Assembly (NCBI GenBank): GCA_964404745.1
Contig: CAYOLG010000018.1
Location: forward strand, 1 to 64,000
Length of the DNA: 64,000 nucleotides
Reading direction: 5' to 3'
Origin: Pelagisphaera sp964404745
Lineage (GTDB): Bacteria > Verrucomicrobiota > Verrucomicrobiia > Opitutales > Opitutaceae
The notes beneath the pieces were generated by a model that saw only the letters and a program-made list of their open reading frames with translations, searched no databases and had not been told where the DNA came from. Shown here piece by piece: positions 46,695 through 55,613 of this stretch. Position numbers and translations under genes: made by a program. Position 1 is the first letter of the stretch, and every line of letters begins with the position of its first letter.

Positions 46695-47508
46695 GGAGTA
46701 CCTGAAAGCCCCTAGCGATACCATCAGAACCAGCGCCTACAGCAAGTGGATGAATTTCGATTTCGTCTACACTCCCGAATTCGATCCTGATCGATTTATC
46801 ACTGGGGAACGTATATCCTATTTTTATCGATCGAACAGCAGTTTGGCCGGGAAAAGCCAAATCATTCGTCCCGACTATCCCGATGACGAGACCATCGCGA
46901 TAAGAGCCCACCGATTGTGGGCGAGCGCAGAACTTTCTATCTATTACAATAATGGCCGCTGGACGCAACCGCTTGGATTTAACCCCGACACCGATCAAGC
47001 TATATTTCCAAGGCTAGAAACTTTCGGAGCCAGTTGGAGACAGCCTTTTGCGGGAGGGATTCTGAATATCGCAGCAGGTCAATATGGAAGTCTGGACGAT
47101 CCGCATGGAGATAATCCGAATATCCAGAATTCCCAGACAAGAGGGCTCATCGGATACGAGAAAGAGTTAGCCAAAAATCTTACCGGCTCTTTCCAGTATT
47201 ACATCGAGCAAACCCGCGACTACTCCGCGATCGGAATTAGCAACGGACTTCCTGATCGTACCCGAGAAGTTCTTACCGCCCGTTTAACAAAGCTGATGAT
47301 GATGCAGGATCTTCGTCTCTCTTTATTCGTTTTCTATTCTCCGAGCGATCAAGATGGATACGCTCGACCCACCCTAAACTACTCATTCAATGATGAGTGG
47401 AAAGCGAGTTTCGGAGGCAATTTATTTTTTGGCGAAACGCAGCGTACCTTCTTCGGGCAACTAGAGAACAATTCCAACGCCTATTTATCTATTCAACGGC
47501 ATTTTTAG
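46618..47508 (+). pseudogene. Outer-membrane beta-barrel protein, C-terminal fragment
   Basis: The frame opens at 46618 after a TAG and reads FESDLLFINDLFPKDWQSF, ILGRDEEYLKAPSDTIRTSA and VYTPEFDPDRFITGERISYF, then alternating amphipathic strands ending LENNSNAYLSIQRHF with a terminal Phe, the mark of outer-membrane barrels. There is no signal peptide; the first ATG in frame is 46750. So the N-terminus is gone and the gene starts inside the RND fragment. RND exporters of this kind are often encoded with such a barrel and a lipoprotein-sorting protein, so both pieces likely came from one operon. Confidence 0.7.
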
Positions 47509-47554
47509 GTAGGGATTTTATGCCACTTACGAAAAGGAATCTAGCTCCGGAATC

Positions 47555-47623
47555 GCGGCATAAAGCCGCTCCTAATGATATAGATGCTTAAGACTGTTTA
47601 ATGGTAGGGCTCGCTAAAGCCCT
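47555..47623. repeat. Two hairpins between convergent genes
   Basis: GCGGC-ATAAA-GCCGC (47555-47569) and AGGGCT-CGCTAA-AGCCCT (47606-47623) lie between the outer-membrane fragment and the DUF1080 gene. Neither has a T-run. They may be intergenic repeat copies or protect 3' ends from both sides. Confidence 0.45.
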
Positions 47624-47631
47624 TCGTCCTC

Positions 47632-48933
47632 CTACTTCAGTTTCTTTACCGAGAGCCGCCTGAACTGGAAGGCATGTTCGTCGCCATGCCCCGCGAAGCC
47701 GAGATGCCCCTTGGCTAGCATTTTGCCTGGATGCTTCCGGTCGGCCATGTATTCGGTGATTTCGCCGAGGTCCGTATCCAAAATTTTGACTCCATTTAGT
47801 TCCACTTGTATCGTCGATCCCTCGACCCTGACCTCCTGGTAATTCCATTCTCCCGATTCGCGCAAGTAGCCTCGGTGGGCTCCTGCCATTCCGTACGCGC
47901 TGCCATGGGCTTGGCGGGGATCTATAATTTCCGCGTAGCGTTCATGACCATCGTCAAGAATCTGCAATTCGCACATCGCGTCATAAGCGGGATTGCCGAC
48001 GCCCAACGATCTTATAGCTAGACCGTTGTTAGCCCCAGGGGTCATGGTGAATTCAAAGCGGAAAACGAAGTCCGTGAACATCTCCTTGGTGTAGATATGG
48101 CCGCCATCAGTCCATTTCAAAATTCCGTTCGCCACCCGCTTCCCATTCATGTCGCCAAACCATCCATCGAGATTGCGCCCGTTGAAGATTGGCTCGAAAC
48201 CGGTGCCAAATTCGTCGCCGCGAAGATAGCGATTAGCCTCCTCAGGCTCCAATTCACGCACGTACACGTTGCGCCAGCGGATCTCTCCCCCATGAGTTTG
48301 CAAGTGAATAGGGCCCTTCTTCGGCATAGGCTTAGACTTATCGTAGAAGGGGTGGAACTCGGCACCGTCGACCACCAAATTGTCATTCAGCCAAACCCAT
48401 ATACGGCTCCCAACATGTCGCGCCTTGATGGAATTCCACTCTCCAAAAGGCTTATCCGCGTGGACCAATGGATGCTTGCCATTGGTATCCGCATCTTCCT
48501 TGGGATTGTTGTAAAGACCGCCTGAGCCCCGGTCCGCTCCGTTATTCCATTTGCCACCAGCCTCTGTTGTATCCCATATTTGGATCTGCGGCGATCCTCG
48601 CAAATAGACACCACTATCCGCCAAGGCCACCGTCTTATACTCCAGCATCAGCTCGATATCGCCAAAATCTTTGACCGTTGTGGCATAAGGACCTTCTCCA
48701 TCGTTCACCAGCTCGCCATTTTCCACTTTCCAATGCTTCAAAAAATCCGATTGCTGGGCCTTGATGGCAGCCTCGCGATCGTCAGCTTTTCTCGATTGAT
48801 GGGGATTATCCCCGTACCATTCTGAAAGGTCTTCGCCATTAAACAAAGCTACGAAACCTTCGGGCGGATTCACGCCGATTGCGGCAAGTAGTGAGTATTT
48901 GATTACGATCGCTGCGGCAACTAATTTTTTCAT
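47632..48933 (-). CDS. Tandem DUF1080 (3-keto-disaccharide hydrolase-like) protein
   Basis: A 433-residue exported protein with a signal peptide (residues 1-20) and two DUF1080 domains. The first opens with GFVALFNGEDLSEWYGD, the second with FEPIFNGRNLDGWFGD. Each has a concanavalin-like fold; DSGVYLRGSPQIQIWD and AYDAMCELQILDDGHE are conserved cores. Related proteins hydrolyse 3-keto-glycosides. Its start overlaps the stop of the upstream Gfo/Idh gene by 4 bp, so it is the last gene of an operon that could oxidise sugars at C3 and then split them. Confidence 0.88.
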   Translation of the reverse strand: MKKLVAAAIVIKYSLLAAIGVNPPEGFVALFNGEDLSEWYGDNPHQSRKADDREAAIKAQQSDFLKHWKVENGELVNDGEGPYATTVKDFGDIELMLEYKTVALADSGVYLRGSPQIQIWDTTEAGGKWNNGADRGSGGLYNNPKEDADTNGKHPLVHADKPFGEWNSIKARHVGSRIWVWLNDNLVVDGAEFHPFYDKSKPMPKKGPIHLQTHGGEIRWRNVYVRELEPEEANRYLRGDEFGTGFEPIFNGRNLDGWFGDMNGKRVANGILKWTDGGHIYTKEMFTDFVFRFEFTMTPGANNGLAIRSLGVGNPAYDAMCELQILDDGHERYAEIIDPRQAHGSAYGMAGAHRGYLRESGEWNYQEVRVEGSTIQVELNGVKILDTDLGEITEYMADRKHPGKMLAKGHLGFAGHGDEHAFQFRRLSVKKLK

Positions 48934-50015
48934 GGCAATTGTATAGTCTTTCCAGTTCTGAAACTTTCGTCCGCAGCCAAAACAATACGGCTAGCGTGAC
49001 AAGCGGCCTCCAAAAGCTCGCTTACATCAAGATCATCATTGAGGGCTTGGAGAAAGAACTCCTGCTCTCGCTGAAACAAGGCATCATGCCCCGGCTCGGT
49101 CTCCATCGATAGAAATTCATCCTCCTTCACAAACGAGCCATCGCTATCGAGCTCGCCGTGATGGACCTGGAGCTGCTGAGTGACGGCGTGGGACGCGATA
49201 TCAGCGCTTCGCCCTGGGCCCGCCGCTTCTTTAGCCACGATGGATAAGCTGCCTTTGGGACCGACAACGTCTTTTACGAAAAACGCGTTCTCGCTCATCA
49301 TGGGTCCCCAGCCAGCTTCGTACCAGCCCACGGAACCATCATCAAAGGTTACTTGGAGCTGGCCGTAATTGATTTTACCCTCCGGGAGGTCATCCGTTAA
49401 TCGAGCTCCAATCCCTGATACCCGCACAGGCTTGGCTCCCGTCATTTGGCACATAACATCCACATAGTGTACGCCGCAATCAACGATTGGCGATATCGAG
49501 GAGAGCAATTGCCGATGTGTCTGCCATTGGGCGCCTGAAGACTGCTGGTTTAAGTTCATGCGCATGACCAAAGGCTTGCCCAGTTGTCGGGCCTTTTCCA
49601 CAAAAGTAACCCAACTCGGATGATGCCGCAGCACATAGCCAACAACCAGTTTGCGATTGGCAGACTTTGCTAGCTCAACTAGTTCCTCCGCTTCCTCGAC
49701 AGTCTCGGCGATCGGTTTTTCTAGGAATACATGGCAACCCGCCTTGAGAGCCGCCTTTGTATAATCATAGTGCGTATCCGGATAGGTTGAAATGCAAACC
49801 GCATCCGGTTTCGTCGCTTCAAGGGCCACATAGTAATCGTCGAATTCCGGATAAGCCTCCTCCAATTCCTCCATTACCGCTTTACGTGATTCCGGGCTGC
49901 GCGTGCAAATACCGGCTATTTCGAATCCGTCTAACCTATGATAAGCAAGTATGTGGGATCGGCCTGTATTTCCGGCTCCCACGCAAAGGACTCTGTGACT
50001 TCTATTTGATGCCAT
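48930..50015 (-). CDS. Gfo/Idh/MocA-family oxidoreductase (cytoplasmic)
   Basis: A 361-residue NAD(P)-dependent sugar dehydrogenase-like protein. The Rossmann motif VLCVGAGNTGRSH is near the N-terminus, and the family signature HVFLEKPIAETVEEAEELV is around residue 95. The second domain has SPIVDCGVHYVDVMC, giving the catalytic His. No leader is present, unlike the next gene. It may oxidise or reduce a C3 position of a sugar. It is 31 bp downstream of the second Gfo/Idh gene. Confidence 0.9.
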   Translation of the reverse strand: MASNRSHRVLCVGAGNTGRSHILAYHRLDGFEIAGICTRSPESRKAVMEELEEAYPEFDDYYVALEATKPDAVCISTYPDTHYDYTKAALKAGCHVFLEKPIAETVEEAEELVELAKSANRKLVVGYVLRHHPSWVTFVEKARQLGKPLVMRMNLNQQSSGAQWQTHRQLLSSISPIVDCGVHYVDVMCQMTGAKPVRVSGIGARLTDDLPEGKINYGQLQVTFDDGSVGWYEAGWGPMMSENAFFVKDVVGPKGSLSIVAKEAAGPGRSADIASHAVTQQLQVHHGELDSDGSFVKEDEFLSMETEPGHDALFQREQEFFLQALNDDLDVSELLEAACHASRIVLAADESFRTGKTIQLP

Positions 50016-50046
50016 CGATTCTATTCTGGCTTTGGCCGATCTTTAA

Positions 50047-51354
50047 CTAGAACGAACGGTATTTCCGACTTAAATACTGGTTAGCCTCGGAAAGATTGGT
50101 GATCTTCATACTCTTTGGATTCCAATTGAGCTTCCGCCCTGGATATCGACCGGCGACAACACCCAACTGCAGGGCTTCGCAGAGCGGTCCCCCGAATGAA
50201 AAAGGCGATCCCGGCTGGCCCTTGCCTAGGCAAGCATCCACCCATTGGCCATGATGGTCTATGGGATCGAGCTCTGGTCTAGGTACGCTGCGGATAAGTT
50301 CCCTAGGGAAGGTCTGAGGACCGCTCATGTGCGGCATCATCAAGGTTCCTTTTTCCCCTATCATTACGCAGCCTTGGCTCGGCAGTTTAATCGCTCCATC
50401 TTCGTTGAAGCCTTCGATTCTACTGGGCGGGGCGCTATCGCCATCATACCAGACCCATTTCAGCGACCGCGTAGTGTAGCGCGTCGACGGGAAAAGGTAT
50501 TCAGCCTTAACGCTCAAGGGGTGGCCAAAACCGTTCGGCGGTCGACACTCGCTAAGGACCCATTTGGGAGCTCCCAGCTCTAGAGCCCGGTAAGGCGTAT
50601 CGAAAATATGCACACCCATATCGCCGAGAGTGCCCGTACCAAAATCCAGCAATCGTCGCCACTGCCCCGGATGAAAGACATCTTCCCGATACAGGCGTTC
50701 ATCCGCAACCCCCAGCCAAAGCCCCCAATCGAGCGAAGCGGGAGCACGACTCGAGCTCGCTAGAATCGCCTCATCCCGCCCCCACTTCTTATTTGACCAA
50801 ACATGAACCTCGCTCACTTTGCCAATGAGTCCGCTGCGTACATACTCAACGGTCATTCGCTGGGCAATCGTCGCGCTAACCTGTATCCCTAATTGGGTTA
50901 CCAGATCTTTTTTTTCGGCCAGCAACCGCAACTCCCGATTTTCGACAACATTGTGAGCCAAGGGTTTCTCGCAATAAACGTGCTTGCCGGCTTCCATAGC
51001 CAGCGTCGAGATCGGAGCATGCATGTGGTCCGGCGTGCAAACGAGAACCGCATCGATGCGATCGGCCATGGCATCCATCATTTTCCGGTAGTCGGAAAAT
51101 GTGGCGGCTCCGGGGACTTCCGCTTTCGCTTCAGCTAGGTAAGCGCTATCGACATCGCAAAGAGCTACGATGTCCATGTTCGGCAAGCGCATCAAGGCGC
51201 TGCGGTTTCCCTTTCCCCGATTGCCTACGCCGATTTGCGCTATCTGCAACCTTCCATTGGGAGAGGACGCTAGGGCCCGACCGGGTAGTATGGAAAAGGC
51301 GGCTACGGTGCCTAATCCTGCCAGGAAGTTTCTCCGATTAATCGATGTATTCAT
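50047..51354 (-). CDS. Gfo/Idh/MocA-family oxidoreductase with Tat signal
   Basis: A 435-residue dehydrogenase. The leader NRRNFLAGLGTVAAFSILPG is a Tat signal, so it is exported folded with its NAD(P), like related glycosidases and dehydrogenases of this phylum. The nucleotide site is IAQIGVGNRGKGN and the signature is KHVYCEKPLAHNVVE. A long C-terminal part (WRRLLDFGTGTLGDMGVHIF) is typical of the Oxidoreduct-C-containing group. Second gene of the MFS-Gfo-Gfo-DUF1080 operon. Confidence 0.9.
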   Translation of the reverse strand: MNTSINRRNFLAGLGTVAAFSILPGRALASSPNGRLQIAQIGVGNRGKGNRSALMRLPNMDIVALCDVDSAYLAEAKAEVPGAATFSDYRKMMDAMADRIDAVLVCTPDHMHAPISTLAMEAGKHVYCEKPLAHNVVENRELRLLAEKKDLVTQLGIQVSATIAQRMTVEYVRSGLIGKVSEVHVWSNKKWGRDEAILASSSRAPASLDWGLWLGVADERLYREDVFHPGQWRRLLDFGTGTLGDMGVHIFDTPYRALELGAPKWVLSECRPPNGFGHPLSVKAEYLFPSTRYTTRSLKWVWYDGDSAPPSRIEGFNEDGAIKLPSQGCVMIGEKGTLMMPHMSGPQTFPRELIRSVPRPELDPIDHHGQWVDACLGKGQPGSPFSFGGPLCEALQLGVVAGRYPGRKLNWNPKSMKITNLSEANQYLSRKYRSF

Positions 51355-51445
51355 TTTTCTAAAATTTCAATGCCGCTTACCTGAATCACGATCTCTTTGA
51401 CTAAGATAGCGGCCGATCTCCGAGCGGCCGTTTCCAAATTCGACT

Positions 51446-52657
51446 TCAAGCATCGCTCTTAGCGGAATCCGGTTCCTTGAAGAAAATGGCGAAAACCACG
51501 ATGACCACCGCGGCCATAGCGGCGGGAATCATCCAGACCTTTTCCCAATCGTGCACAATATCGCCATTAGGAAGCGTCGTTTCGTACAATTTCACACAGT
51601 ATCCAGAAATCCAAGTTCCGATAAGCAAGCCCAATCCGTAAGTGATGAGAGCGATGAATCCCTGAGCGCTGGCTTGAATCTTCTTTGGGGCTACATTGTC
51701 AACGTGGATGTGTCCCGTAACAAAGAAGAAGTCGTAGCAGATACCATGGAGGATGATTCCGGCATAGAGCATGCCTATCAAGGTGTCCGCATCGCCTTTA
51801 GCGAAGAGAACATAACGAAGAGCCCAGGCTATCATCCCGAAAAGCAACATCTTCTTTACTCCCAATCGCACCAAGCAGAATGGCATGATCACCATGAAAA
51901 GGATCTCCGACATTTGGCCGAAGGTCATGCTTCTCACAGGATTGGGCATTCCCACTTCGTTCAGGAACAGATTCGTGAAGTTATAGTAGAATGCCAATGG
52001 AATGCAGATCAAAAGGGAGCCGAGAACGAATATCGCGAATGAGCGATCCTTCATCAGGCTCAGAGCATCCAGATTCAGGATATCGCGAAGAGTGGCCTTC
52101 TCTCCCGCTGATTTCGGCGGAGTCTTGGGCAGGAAAAAGGCGTAAACACCCAACAATCCAGAAGCCGCCGCTGCGATCTTCATGGGTACGGAAGTGTCTT
52201 CAATGCCGAACATGCCGACGAAAAAGCCAGCGGCGATCCAGCCGATGGTGCCCAGCACGCGGATGCCCGGAAACTGCTTAGCGGTATCCTCCATTTGAGA
52301 AAACGAAATGGAGTTAACGAGAGCCAGGGTAGGATTGTAGCATAGGGCGTATGCGAACAGCATCCAAAACAGCCCAGAGGCATCGGTGACCGAAGCGCTC
52401 AAATAAAGAATCGCTCCACCCAACAAGTGGCATACCCCTAGTACTCGTTCGGAATTGAAAAAGCGATCAGCTACCATTCCGACGAAGAACGGGGCGATCA
52501 AGGCACCCCAGGGCATTGTGCTGTAAGCCGCCCCTATCTGAACGCCATCGAAAGCCCTACCATTGAGGTACGTTCCTAGGGTTACAAACCAAGCTCCCCA
52601 GATGAAGAACTGGAGAAACATCATTGCCGAAAGCTGTATTCGAATGGAGGTAGACAT
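51446..52657 (-). CDS. MFS transporter, nucleoside:H+ symporter-like
   Basis: A 403-residue permease with twelve predicted helices. The start MSTSIRIQLSAMMFLQFFIWGAWFVTLGTYL (residues 1-31) and the block DRFFNSERVLGVCHLLGG resemble NupG/XapB-type nucleoside symporters, a group widespread in PVC bacteria and often linked to sugar catabolism. First gene of the operon with two oxidoreductases and a DUF1080 protein, so its cargo is more likely a sugar or keto-sugar than a nucleoside. It lies 91 bp ahead of the next gene. Confidence 0.85.
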   Translation of the reverse strand: MSTSIRIQLSAMMFLQFFIWGAWFVTLGTYLNGRAFDGVQIGAAYSTMPWGALIAPFFVGMVADRFFNSERVLGVCHLLGGAILYLSASVTDASGLFWMLFAYALCYNPTLALVNSISFSQMEDTAKQFPGIRVLGTIGWIAAGFFVGMFGIEDTSVPMKIAAAASGLLGVYAFFLPKTPPKSAGEKATLRDILNLDALSLMKDRSFAIFVLGSLLICIPLAFYYNFTNLFLNEVGMPNPVRSMTFGQMSEILFMVIMPFCLVRLGVKKMLLFGMIAWALRYVLFAKGDADTLIGMLYAGIILHGICYDFFFVTGHIHVDNVAPKKIQASAQGFIALITYGLGLLIGTWISGYCVKLYETTLPNGDIVHDWEKVWMIPAAMAAVVIVVFAIFFKEPDSAKSDA

Positions 52658-52901
52658 AATTTAAGCGTTAGGGGATCAACGGGAAAGCCGAGATCATGCA
52701 GGTTTTTCAGACGCTGTCTAGATCGTATCTAGGGACGCAAGAGATAGCGTGCCATAGCCCGCTAACTATCAAATTCAGCAAAGACGAAGCATCCCTCTTT
52801 GTTCCACAAATTACTTTGCAAAAAGACCGACTTCAGGTAGCAACGAGCTTTAGCTCACGTCAATTCGAGCTTCCATTACAAACGCAGGTTGGAGCCCAAG
52901 C

Positions 52902-54185
52902 CTAAGCCAAGGCTTTTTCCAGGGCTTGGTCGATGTCAGCAAGGATATCATCGATGTGCTCGATACCGACCGACAAACGGACGAGCTCGGGCGTAATGCC
53001 CCCAGCCTGCTGAGCCTCCGCGGAAAGCTGACTATGCGTAGTGGTCGCCGGATGGATAGCCAAGCTCTTGGCATCACCCACATTGGCCAAATGACTGAAG
53101 AGCTCGAGTGAATCGATAAACCTGGAACCGGCTTCGGCGCCACCCTTAATCCCGAAAATCACCATGGCTCCGCCCTTTCCATCGAGATACTTGTCAGCCA
53201 AAGCGCCGCTCTTCTCGTCGTTGAGACCCGGATACCGGACCCATTCTACACCGGCTTTACCGTCGAGGTGCTCAGCAACAGCCTTGGCATTCGAGCAATG
53301 GCGTTCCATACGCAGCGGCAAGGTTTCAATACCTTGCAAAAAGATCCAAGCGTTGTCCGGAGCCAGACAGGCCCCCAAGTTCCGCAAAGGCACCGTCCGC
53401 ATTCTCAAAATAAAGGCTAGTGGAGCTAGCGGCTCCGGCAGATCGTGCCCCCATCGGAGACCATGATAGGAAGCGTCTGGCTCATCATAGAGCGGAAATT
53501 TTCCGTTGGCCCAGTTAAACTTGCCGGAATCAACGACCACGCCCCCAATTCCCGTGCCGTGCCCTCCGAACCATTTAGTCAAAGAATGGACTACGATGTC
53601 GGCACCAAACTCTATTGGACGCGTCAAGTAGGGCGTGGAGAAGGTGGAATCGACGATGAGCGGCAAGCCATTGTCGTGAGCGATCGTGGCGATCGCTTCC
53701 AGATCGGCAATTTCGACACCGGGGTTGCTCACTGTCTCGCAAAAAAACGCTTTGGTGTTCTCGTCGATCGCCGCGGCGAAATTGGCGGGGTCGTTGGGGT
53801 CGACAAACTTAACATTGATTCCCAAATCGGGGAGGATGTCATTGAACTGCGTGTAAGTGCCACCGTAGAGATTGTTGGCCGAAACGATGTTGTCGCCGGC
53901 CTTGGCCAAGTTAATAATAGAGTAAAATATGGCGCTGGTTCCGGAAGACAGGGCTAGGGCGGCTGCTCCGCCCTCCAACTGGGCCACCCGTTGCTCGAGA
54001 ACATCCTGGGTCGGATTCATGATCCGCGAGTAGATGTTCCCCAATTCCCTCAAGGCGAAGAGATTGGCCGCGTGCTCAGTGTCGTTGAAAACATAAGAGG
54101 AAGTGCGGTAGACGGGGACCGCTCGGGAATTGGTAGTCGGATCCGGCGCTTGACCGGCATGGAGGCATTTCGTTTCGAGTTTCAT
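52902..54185 (-). CDS. metY: O-acetylhomoserine sulfhydrylase
   Basis: A 427-residue PLP enzyme of the Cys/Met metabolism class, making homocysteine from O-acetylhomoserine and sulfide. The start MKLETKCLHAGQAPDPTTNS is typical of MetY. The PLP lysine is in VVHSLTKWFGGHG, and SSGTSAIFYSIINLAKAGDN is the cofactor-phosphate region. Length (about 430) fits MetY rather than MetB/MetZ. Longer in-frame starts at 54218 and 54296 would include the leader hairpin at 54262-54284. With cysK it covers sulfide assimilation in this window. Confidence 0.93.
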   Translation of the reverse strand: MKLETKCLHAGQAPDPTTNSRAVPVYRTSSYVFNDTEHAANLFALRELGNIYSRIMNPTQDVLEQRVAQLEGGAAALALSSGTSAIFYSIINLAKAGDNIVSANNLYGGTYTQFNDILPDLGINVKFVDPNDPANFAAAIDENTKAFFCETVSNPGVEIADLEAIATIAHDNGLPLIVDSTFSTPYLTRPIEFGADIVVHSLTKWFGGHGTGIGGVVVDSGKFNWANGKFPLYDEPDASYHGLRWGHDLPEPLAPLAFILRMRTVPLRNLGACLAPDNAWIFLQGIETLPLRMERHCSNAKAVAEHLDGKAGVEWVRYPGLNDEKSGALADKYLDGKGGAMVIFGIKGGAEAGSRFIDSLELFSHLANVGDAKSLAIHPATTTHSQLSAEAQQAGGITPELVRLSVGIEHIDDILADIDQALEKALA

Positions 54186-54261
54186 ATGGGAGGGAGTGGT
54201 TAGAGATTGGCTGGACATAGCCCAAGCGAAAATTGTAAAGAACAGTCTTAAAGGCTGCTTA

Positions 54262-54284
54262 GCAGTTTTCCAGCGGAAAACTGC
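54262..54284. promoter_or_regulatory. Hairpin in the metY leader
   Basis: A perfect 10-bp stem GCAGTTTTCC/GGAAAACTGC with a 3-nt loop, 77 bp before the metY start. No SAM riboswitch consensus was recognised around it. It may be a leader structure or a terminator-like element without a T-run. Confidence 0.5.
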
Positions 54285-54387
54285 CGAGCCCCACATTCAT
54301 AAAAACATTGACCAAATAAAGCGGGCTGAAGCCAGGCGACTTTCCAGCCTCTGATGGAACCGATGCGCCCATCCATGTACATCGCCC

Positions 54388-55539
54388 TCATCTCAGATTT
54401 CGAGAGCCGTCATAGAGCTCAAATTCAAAGAGCCTGCATTCGATAGGCCCGTTGTAAAATTCGACCTTTCGTGAGGCTTTAAGACCGATCCGCTTTCCCA
54501 GTGACCGATTGCCCGTGAAAACATAACCCCAGTATCCCGGACACTGCTTCTTAAAAAAGTCCCCTATGGCTTGATAAACGGGAAGAAGCTTTCGTTCCTC
54601 CCCCATCCGGTCGCCGTATTCCGGATTCAAGATAACGACACCCTGAGGCTCGGGCATCTCGGTTTCCCGAAAATCGCAGACGCCGAACCGAATCAAATTC
54701 GCCACACCGGCGAGTTCGGCGTTTCGTCGAGCGGCTTCGATCGCTTCGGGATCCCGATCTGTAGCAATTATCGTAGCCGAATCGACTGCATCACTATCAA
54801 CGTCCAACTCTTTCTTGATCGCCTCGAATTCCTCAGATTGATAGCCTTCCAAGTGCATGAATCCGAAATTATCCCGAAATCGCCCTGCAGGTCTTCCCAA
54901 GGCCCATAGAGCCGCTTCGATGGCCAAGGTGCCGCTGCCGCACATAGGATTGACCAGCGGGATACCCGGACGCCAGCGGGTAGCCTTCAAAACCGAAGCC
55001 GCAAGGTTTTCCCTCATGGGCGCCTTGCCGGGACTGACGCGATAGCCGCGATTGCTCAGCGGCACTCCTGAAGTATCCAAATATATATTAACTTCCTCGT
55101 CTCTCCAATATAGAAAAAGCTTGGCTTTATCGGAATCGTTCCCGGTGTCTGGGCGGGTCCCTTTCTTTTCTCTGATTCGGTCGACCAAGGCGTCTTTCAA
55201 ACGCAATCCCGCAAATTTCGTATTCCGAATGGTATCGTTTCTTACCGAGGAACCAATGGAGACATAGCCATCAGCCGGAATGTAGGATTCCCAGGGAATT
55301 TCGACCGCTCGGTTGTACAGCTGCTGACCATCTGCTGCCTTAAAATCCGCGATTTTCCAGAGCACTCTGAGTCCTGTTCGCAACTGCAGGTTAAGACGCA
55401 TGCAATCAGCAGCCGATCCGCTCGTAAAAACCCCAGCCGTGGCTTCTCGAACGACTGGATAACCCAAACTCTCAAGCTCCTGCCTCAGATAGACGGCGCA
55501 AGCTTTCGGGCAAGTGACTAGTATGTCGCTAACGGCCAA
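54388..55539 (-). CDS. RlmL/YpsC-like rRNA (guanine-N2) methyltransferase
   Basis: A 383-residue protein with an N-terminal ferredoxin-like/THUMP region (residues 1-160) and a methyltransferase domain. PLVNPMCGSGTLAIEAALWA is the SAM site, IIATDRDPEAIEAARRNA follows, and the catalytic loop reads VILNPEYGDRMGEE. Most relatives have NPPYG, so Pro to Glu is a variant. No ATG fits; a TTG at 55539 (before AVSDILVTCPKACAVYL) gives the usual family length, while the frame upstream overlaps the NIPSNAP gene. Likely modifies 23S rRNA. Confidence 0.85.
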   Translation of the reverse strand: MAVSDILVTCPKACAVYLRQELESLGYPVVREATAGVFTSGSAADCMRLNLQLRTGLRVLWKIADFKAADGQQLYNRAVEIPWESYIPADGYVSIGSSVRNDTIRNTKFAGLRLKDALVDRIREKKGTRPDTGNDSDKAKLFLYWRDEEVNIYLDTSGVPLSNRGYRVSPGKAPMRENLAASVLKATRWRPGIPLVNPMCGSGTLAIEAALWALGRPAGRFRDNFGFMHLEGYQSEEFEAIKKELDVDSDAVDSATIIATDRDPEAIEAARRNAELAGVANLIRFGVCDFRETEMPEPQGVVILNPEYGDRMGEERKLLPVYQAIGDFFKKQCPGYWGYVFTGNRSLGKRIGLKASRKVEFYNGPIECRLFEFELYDGSRNLR

Positions 55540-55613
55540 GGGATTCCGCCAAGGTGCGGCACGCGTTAATAGAATGCAGTTTTGAAATAGCTTTTTGCCC
55601 GAGAATCGGTAGA

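Noticed and set aside
52845..52856. GAGCT-TT-AGCTC palindrome downstream of the MFS gene's upstream region
   Set aside because: Arms of five bases with no repeat copy identified; too short to support.
54186..54387. Possible SAM riboswitch before metY
   Set aside because: None of the SAM-I, SAM-II or SAH consensus segments could be recognised; only a simple hairpin is present.
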